This document shows positions 59,599 through 64,000 of a stretch of 64,000 bases of DNA, piece after piece. Position numbers and translations under genes: made by a program. Source of the DNA: Margaritifera margaritifera (Eukaryota > Mollusca > Bivalvia > Unionida > Margaritiferidae); the NCBI GenBank assembly GCA_029931535.1, contig JAQPZY010001569.1, forward strand, positions 4,196,001 through 4,260,000, read 5' to 3'. Position 1 is the stretch's first letter; the number at the start of each line of letters is the position of its first letter. Under the pieces are notes generated by a model. It saw only the letters and a program-made list of their open reading frames with translations, did no database searches and was not told the origin of the DNA.

Positions 59599-60175
59599 GT
59601 ACATAGAAGAAAAAAAGAAAAACGTAGTTTTTAAACTTTGTTAATGATTACATAATTATTCATAAAATTAACCGTGCACATTGACAGCAACAAAGATTAT
59701 GATATTTACAGAACATCAAGATAAAACAAAAGCATTTTTAATTATGTTTTTGACTCAAACAGGCCTTTATAGTTGCAGCTGAGATGACTGGAAATTGAAT
59801 TTTCCCTTCTGGTCCATTTTTTTAAATATGACTATTGGAAGGTTTACTGAAATGGACAAATAACAACAATTGTCACAAAAGACCTGAAACATTACTTAAT
59901 ATTATTTTGTTTTCAAATATTTTTCATCGAAATTTTTCGTTCAACACATGGCTTCTCAGATAACGCATTTGCTTTGCAAAAAACATAAATCAGTAAATAT
60001 ATTTAAGCTAAGTCCGATGACACAAATGTTGTATATATTTTATGAAGTCTAAACGTATTAAATCAGATTGGTATGTGTTTAAGTTAAAAGCGGAGTGGAC
60101 TTTCCCTTTCAACAAAGCGTATATCACTCGAAATTGAACATATGTTATACAGCAACTCCTTTCAAAATCCAGACC
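59599..60175. other. No feature seen
   Basis: AT-rich spacer. Confidence 0.5.
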
Positions 60176-60311
60176 TACCGTATACACTCGCTTAGAAGTC
60201 GAGGCCACTGCAAACTGCACAGAACAAGATCTGCCGTCGCATGATGTTACAGCAGATCAGGGTCTATGTTGTTTGCAGTTGGACTCGACTTATAAGCGAG
60301 TATACACGGCA
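60176..60311 (+). mobile_element. Single-hairpin MITE of the same family, copy 5 (136 bp)
   Basis: Ends TACCGTATACACTCGC and GCGAGTATACACGGCA. Only one hairpin is present: the left arm matches the B type (ACTGCACAG..AAGATCTGCCGTC) and the right arm matches the A type (GCAGATCAGGGTCTATGTT). The spacer is absent. Confidence 0.85.
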
Positions 60312-60590
60312 GTTACAAAAGTCTTCTAATAACAAACAAAAACAAAACAACAGAAGAAAATAAATGAGTGTCTTCTTCTAACCTTTTTCTTATCTTCTAA
60401 TTAATAACTTTATTGATTATTCGATAAGAAATTATTTAATATAGGGACAACTTGTCTCACTAAAAAAAATATCTAAATAGCGAACTATAGTTTTATTATC
60501 ACACGACATAACTTTCTTTGGTTTTAAGAATCTTGAAGAACTTGGTAACTTTTGTTGATATGGGGCTATACGACATGGATATTATATTCT
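60312..60590. other. No feature seen
   Basis: AT-rich spacer. Confidence 0.5.
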
Positions 60591-60785
60591 TCTTCTTATT
60601 AGTATTATTATTATTAGTAGTAGTAGTAGTAGTAGTATTACTACTACTACTATTATTATTATTACTTATACTACTTCTACTACTGCTATAATTATTATTA
60701 TTATTATTATTATTACTACTACCACTATTATTATCATTATTATTGTTATTATTATTATTATAATTATTATTATTATTATTATTCT
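60591..60785. repeat. Mixed ATT/AGT/ACT trinucleotide repeat
   Basis: Blocks of TTA, TAG and TAC triplets, interrupted. Confidence 0.93.
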
Positions 60786-60894
60786 ACAGATAGATAGATA
60801 GGTGGGTAATGGGTTAGGTAAGTAGTTACATGGGTTGGAATGTAGGTAAGTAGATCGATAGATAGAAAGATAGTGATATAGATAGTGAGAAAGT

Positions 60895-60980
60895 GAGATG
60901 AATGAATGCATGAATGAATGAATGAATGAATGAATGAATGAATGAATCAATGAATGAATCAATGAATCAATGAATCAATG

Positions 60981-61011
<31 letters not shown>

Positions 61012-61158
61012 GAATCAATCAATCAATGAATCAATCAATCAATGAATCAATGAATGAATCAATCAATGAATGAATCAATGAATGAATGAATCAATGAATG
61101 AATGAATGAATCAATCAATCAATGAATCAATCAATGAACGAATCAATCAATGGATGGA
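60895..61158. repeat. (GAAT)n/(CAAT)n tetranucleotide repeat
   Basis: GAAT and CAAT units are intermixed in varying order, with a few GATG units at the right end. Confidence 0.96.
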
Positions 61159-61605
61159 TGGATGAACAGCTAGCAGTGCAGAAATTAATGAAACAGTGCC
61201 AGAATGACATTGTTTTCAAGGTATACATTTAGGAAATGACTCATAAGTTCAGTATTCCTTTCATACGACACAGCCTTTAGGAAGGAAAATATTTATAAAT
61301 ATTCTGGGAGAAAATGTCTTCAGTAACCTTTATTTTCTTCGGTATGAGCGAAGACCATAATTTAGACATAAAAGATGAGATAAGAATCCAAAAAATCGTT
61401 CATTGGACGATTGTACTCTGTTACTTAATAGAAATAATAAATATTGAAAGTAAATATTAGCAGACACTATAAGAATAGTTAAGACTATAGAATTACCTTT
61501 AATAAGTAGTGTGTGTGCTCATTTTGTGCACCTTCTTTGTCTATAGCGTGTGCCCATGAATGTTTCAGGCGAATTGTCGAATACAGTGCTTTGTCCCTTT
61601 TAGTC
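61159..61605. other. No feature seen
   Basis: AT-rich spacer. Confidence 0.5.
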
Positions 61606-61780
61606 TACCGTATGTACTCGATTATAACTCGAGTCCAACTGCAAACTGCACAGCCCCAGAGGGAGTAATCAGCATAACAAATAATATAGACCCTAATCTG
61701 CCATTGCATTATGCGACGGCAGATTAGGGTCCGTGTTTTGTTTGCAGCTGGACTCAACTTATAAGCGAATATATACGGCA
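61606..61780 (+). mobile_element. MITE of the same family, copy 6 (175 bp, diverged)
   Basis: Ends TACCGTATGTACTCG and CGAATATATACGGCA. One good hairpin remains (ATAGACCCTAATCTGCC with GGCAGATTAGGGTCCGTG), plus a remnant of the second (AACTGCACAGCCCCAG) and an altered spacer containing GTAATCAGCATAACAA, which is in the reverse orientation relative to copies 1, 2 and 4. Confidence 0.85.
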
Positions 61781-62390
61781 ATTATAGGTATAAGTCATTG
61801 AAAACAATGCTGTCAAACTTTTCAAGTTTGGCGAAGTGTGCCGAGGGCGCTTGAGTGATAAACAATTTCACTTTGACTCTTACAGCAATGCGAACACTAT
61901 TATCAATATATTCTTTACCTAAATTAATAACTGAGTAACACATGTAGAGAGTATAATTTAGTTAGCTTGCATTAAGAATGTCTGTGCAGACACAAATTTC
62001 AGATTTCTCCTTCTAGAGAGCTTCTGCATTCCGAAAAATCAAGATATACTCTTTGAACTGGCGCCGACCTGCAAGAATAAAATATAAAATTGTTTTAAAT
62101 CCACTCGTTTCAAGAACTTATTTTAAATTTGAATTAAATTCAATAGAATTGTTCAAGTTTTCTTAATATTAAAATGAAACCTAAACAAAATAAATGAGAT
62201 ATTTTGTTTCAATAAAAATATAAGAAAGAAATAGTTCGTGTTCGACTTCTGCAGAATTTCACGTTACATGTTTTAATTCCTTCAACAGATATAACAATTT
62301 CATCTAATTATGGAATCATTTAAATAAATAAATGTTTTCAATACGTAGTATTTTGCAGGGAATTTATTCCGGGCATTGGAAGGTAAATAG
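61781..62390. other. No feature seen
   Basis: AT-rich spacer. Confidence 0.5.
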
Positions 62391-62589
62391 TGACTGAATT
62401 TCTACGTGACTGACTGACGGTACCTAGTGACGGAATTTCTACGTGACTGACTGACGGAGATTGTTACTCTTCATGCCTTTTTACACGCAAGGCATTTACA
62501 ATGCACCTTCTGAATCTTGCATGTGCGGTTTTCTCTCCATGCATACGGTATACGATACTTTCTCTGCATGCATACGGTATACGATACTT
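62391..62589. repeat. Two small two-copy tandem repeats
   Basis: GAATTTCTACGTGACTGACT is duplicated at 62391-62458 (about 35-bp period), and GCATACGGTATACGATACTT is duplicated at 62540-62590 (about 27-bp period). Confidence 0.93.
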
Positions 62590-62758
62590 TAGTCTTTTAC
62601 TTTTTCTTTTTCGTTTTTAAGGGTTATATTTATTTGCAAACAGCTTTTAGATTTATGCTTCATTCTTTCCTCGGTAGTTACAACAAAGACATCTATGTTT
62701 GTCTGAGCTCATAATAAATGCCTGACCAAATACAGAAGGTGTAACAAACATAATTTTC

Positions 62759-62760
<2 letters not shown>
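62590..62760. other. No feature seen
   Basis: Short AT-rich spacer. Confidence 0.5.
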
Positions 62761-62835
<75 letters not shown>

Positions 62836-62847
62836 ATGTATGTCTGT
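62761..62847. repeat. (TA)n(TG)n microsatellite
   Basis: TA run, then TG, then TATG/TGTC units. Confidence 0.96.
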
Positions 62848-63289
62848 CTCTAGATGGATCTCGTCTCTAAAAAAATAAAGACTTAGAATATCAGTTTCGA
62901 TATTTATTTATGGCTTAGAAGATGAAAAAAGGGTTGAATATTATTTTTTTTTAACTCAAAATATTACAATTTCCACAGTTTAAAAGAGAATATTTACTCA
63001 TATGATAAAATTCTAAATGTGTACATAAAAGTATAATCTCATTTTTTTAATACAGAAATCGGACGGGCAATTTTCTTAATTTAGCAACATCATTTTAGGT
63101 ATAAAATTTCAATGTGAATTGATATTTTGTTTATTTTACAATTACCTAATTAGGTTTAAGATAGAGATGTGTTATTTAATAACTTTAATGGAGTAGTGAA
63201 TACTACCAATGTCATTATCGACAGGAACATATAATCAAAAGACGATGACAACTGATGAAAATCTCCATCCAAGTTTGAAATAAAGAAAC
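62848..63289. other. No feature seen
   Basis: AT-rich spacer. Confidence 0.5.
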
Positions 63290-63650
63290 CATGATTGCGA
63301 TATGATTTATAATCTAATATCGCTGTCGGGTAATATATTCGAATATTACTAATATTACTCCTGCCAGACTAGAATTGAAAAGGTAAATTCTTCATGTGTA
63401 ACGCACCATGTAAAGTCAACTTCTTCATTAGCCAATTTTACGTTCTGTGGTTCTCAGGCTGTAATTGTCGCGTCAAATCAGTCATTTACATGTCAGGTGA
63501 AAGAAAATACCAGGCCTCGGAGAAAGATCATGATTGCTTTGTAAAATTAGTGATATAAATACACTTCGGTTGAATTATAAGGGTGTTATTAGGCTTTATT
63601 TATTATGGTAATGCGTGAAGTGGTAATATTAAATGTGTAAACAGCATCCG
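63290..63650 (+). mobile_element. Dispersed repeat family ABC, copy C
   Basis: The core at 63400-63545 shares CGCACCATGTAAAGTCAAC with copy B and GTCATTTACATGTCAG plus CAGGCCTCGGAGAAAG with copy A. Near 63600-63630, GGTAATGCGTGAAGTGG looks like one degenerate copy of the 31-bp unit that is amplified in copy A, followed by AAATGTGTAAACAGCATCC. Confidence 0.6.
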
Positions 63651-64000
63651 ACCAGTATCAATAATTATGACGTCATAGAGAATGTTCGTTTACTGTAGAC
63701 GAAAAAATCCATATGCGAGAGTAGAAGATAGGTGAAAAAGTAGTTTTTTGTTAATATACTCATGAAGAGAGGATGCTATTATAGTAAATACTACTTTAAC
63801 AAAGTTATGATAAACCTCTTTTAAGTTAGTCGCGCGGCATTTGCATATTTCATGAATAGTGACCACGTCTACCATAGGAGACTTAAACTTCTGCAGACAC
63901 TTAAAGCATTTTCATGTCGGGTCTTAACGTATGAATGGAAATATTTATAATAAGGTTTTCCTTTCTAAAATGTTTGACATGCAAGTCTGCGGTTTTCTGA
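63651..64000. other. No feature seen
   Basis: AT-rich sequence to the end of the window. Confidence 0.5.

Overview
This window is eukaryotic, visibly AT-rich intergenic DNA with no confidently recognisable host gene. Its make-up suggests a marine lophotrochozoan, most likely a mollusc and perhaps a bivalve: several decayed APE-type non-LTR retrotransposons, a Mutator-like transposase relic, tRNA-derived SINE-like pieces, many palindromic MITE-like elements, long (TA)n/(GA)n/(ATT)n microsatellites and an unusual number of minisatellites with 23-52 bp periods. The organism call is an inference from repeat style and cannot be proven from the sequence alone.

Layout. 1-11 kb: microsatellites, a palindromic element (182-337), a 32-bp array (4380-4636) and the first copy of a dispersed repeat (family ABC) that carries a 31-bp array. 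11-18 kb: a second ABC copy, a 34-bp array, a second dispersed repeat (family D, 12.6-15.8 kb) that encloses a 23-bp array of about 75 copies, and a 45-bp array (16495-17852) that is largely open on both strands. 18-28 kb: a LINE C-terminal scrap, a SINE-like piece, a LINE relic whose coding sequence has expanded into a roughly 45-bp minisatellite (22.3-24.7 kb), a long palindrome (24972-25276), and a minus-strand LINE relic (26.7-28.0 kb). 28.3-32.3 kb: a pair of direct repeats of about 430 bp, each containing a possible signal-peptide exon with splice-like borders. They bracket a small intact His-Me finger endonuclease ORF (plus strand) and a degenerate Mutator-like transposase (minus strand) that still shows a 55-bp intron. 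34.4-37.6 kb: two LINE remnants, converging. 38.8-47.2 kb: a 222-bp tandem duplication, a 52-bp array, and a nearly full-length LINE (43218-47139) inserted into a 39-bp array with an AACGTT target duplication. 48.5-61.8 kb: six copies of one MITE family with TA-flanked terminal inverted repeats and near-perfect internal hairpins, mixed with further arrays and a tRNA-like SINE. The end of the window holds a third ABC copy.

How the parts relate. The main theme is mobile elements and minisatellites generating each other. One array grew out of LINE coding sequence. One grew from a segment that appears to be single-copy in another member of the same dispersed family. One lies inside a dispersed element whose sister copy lacks it. 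One was itself the target of a LINE insertion. All transposition enzymes seen are broken except the small His-Me finger ORF, which is intact. Coordinates of repeat edges are read by eye and are good to a few bases for perfect repeats, and to tens of bases for diverged ones.
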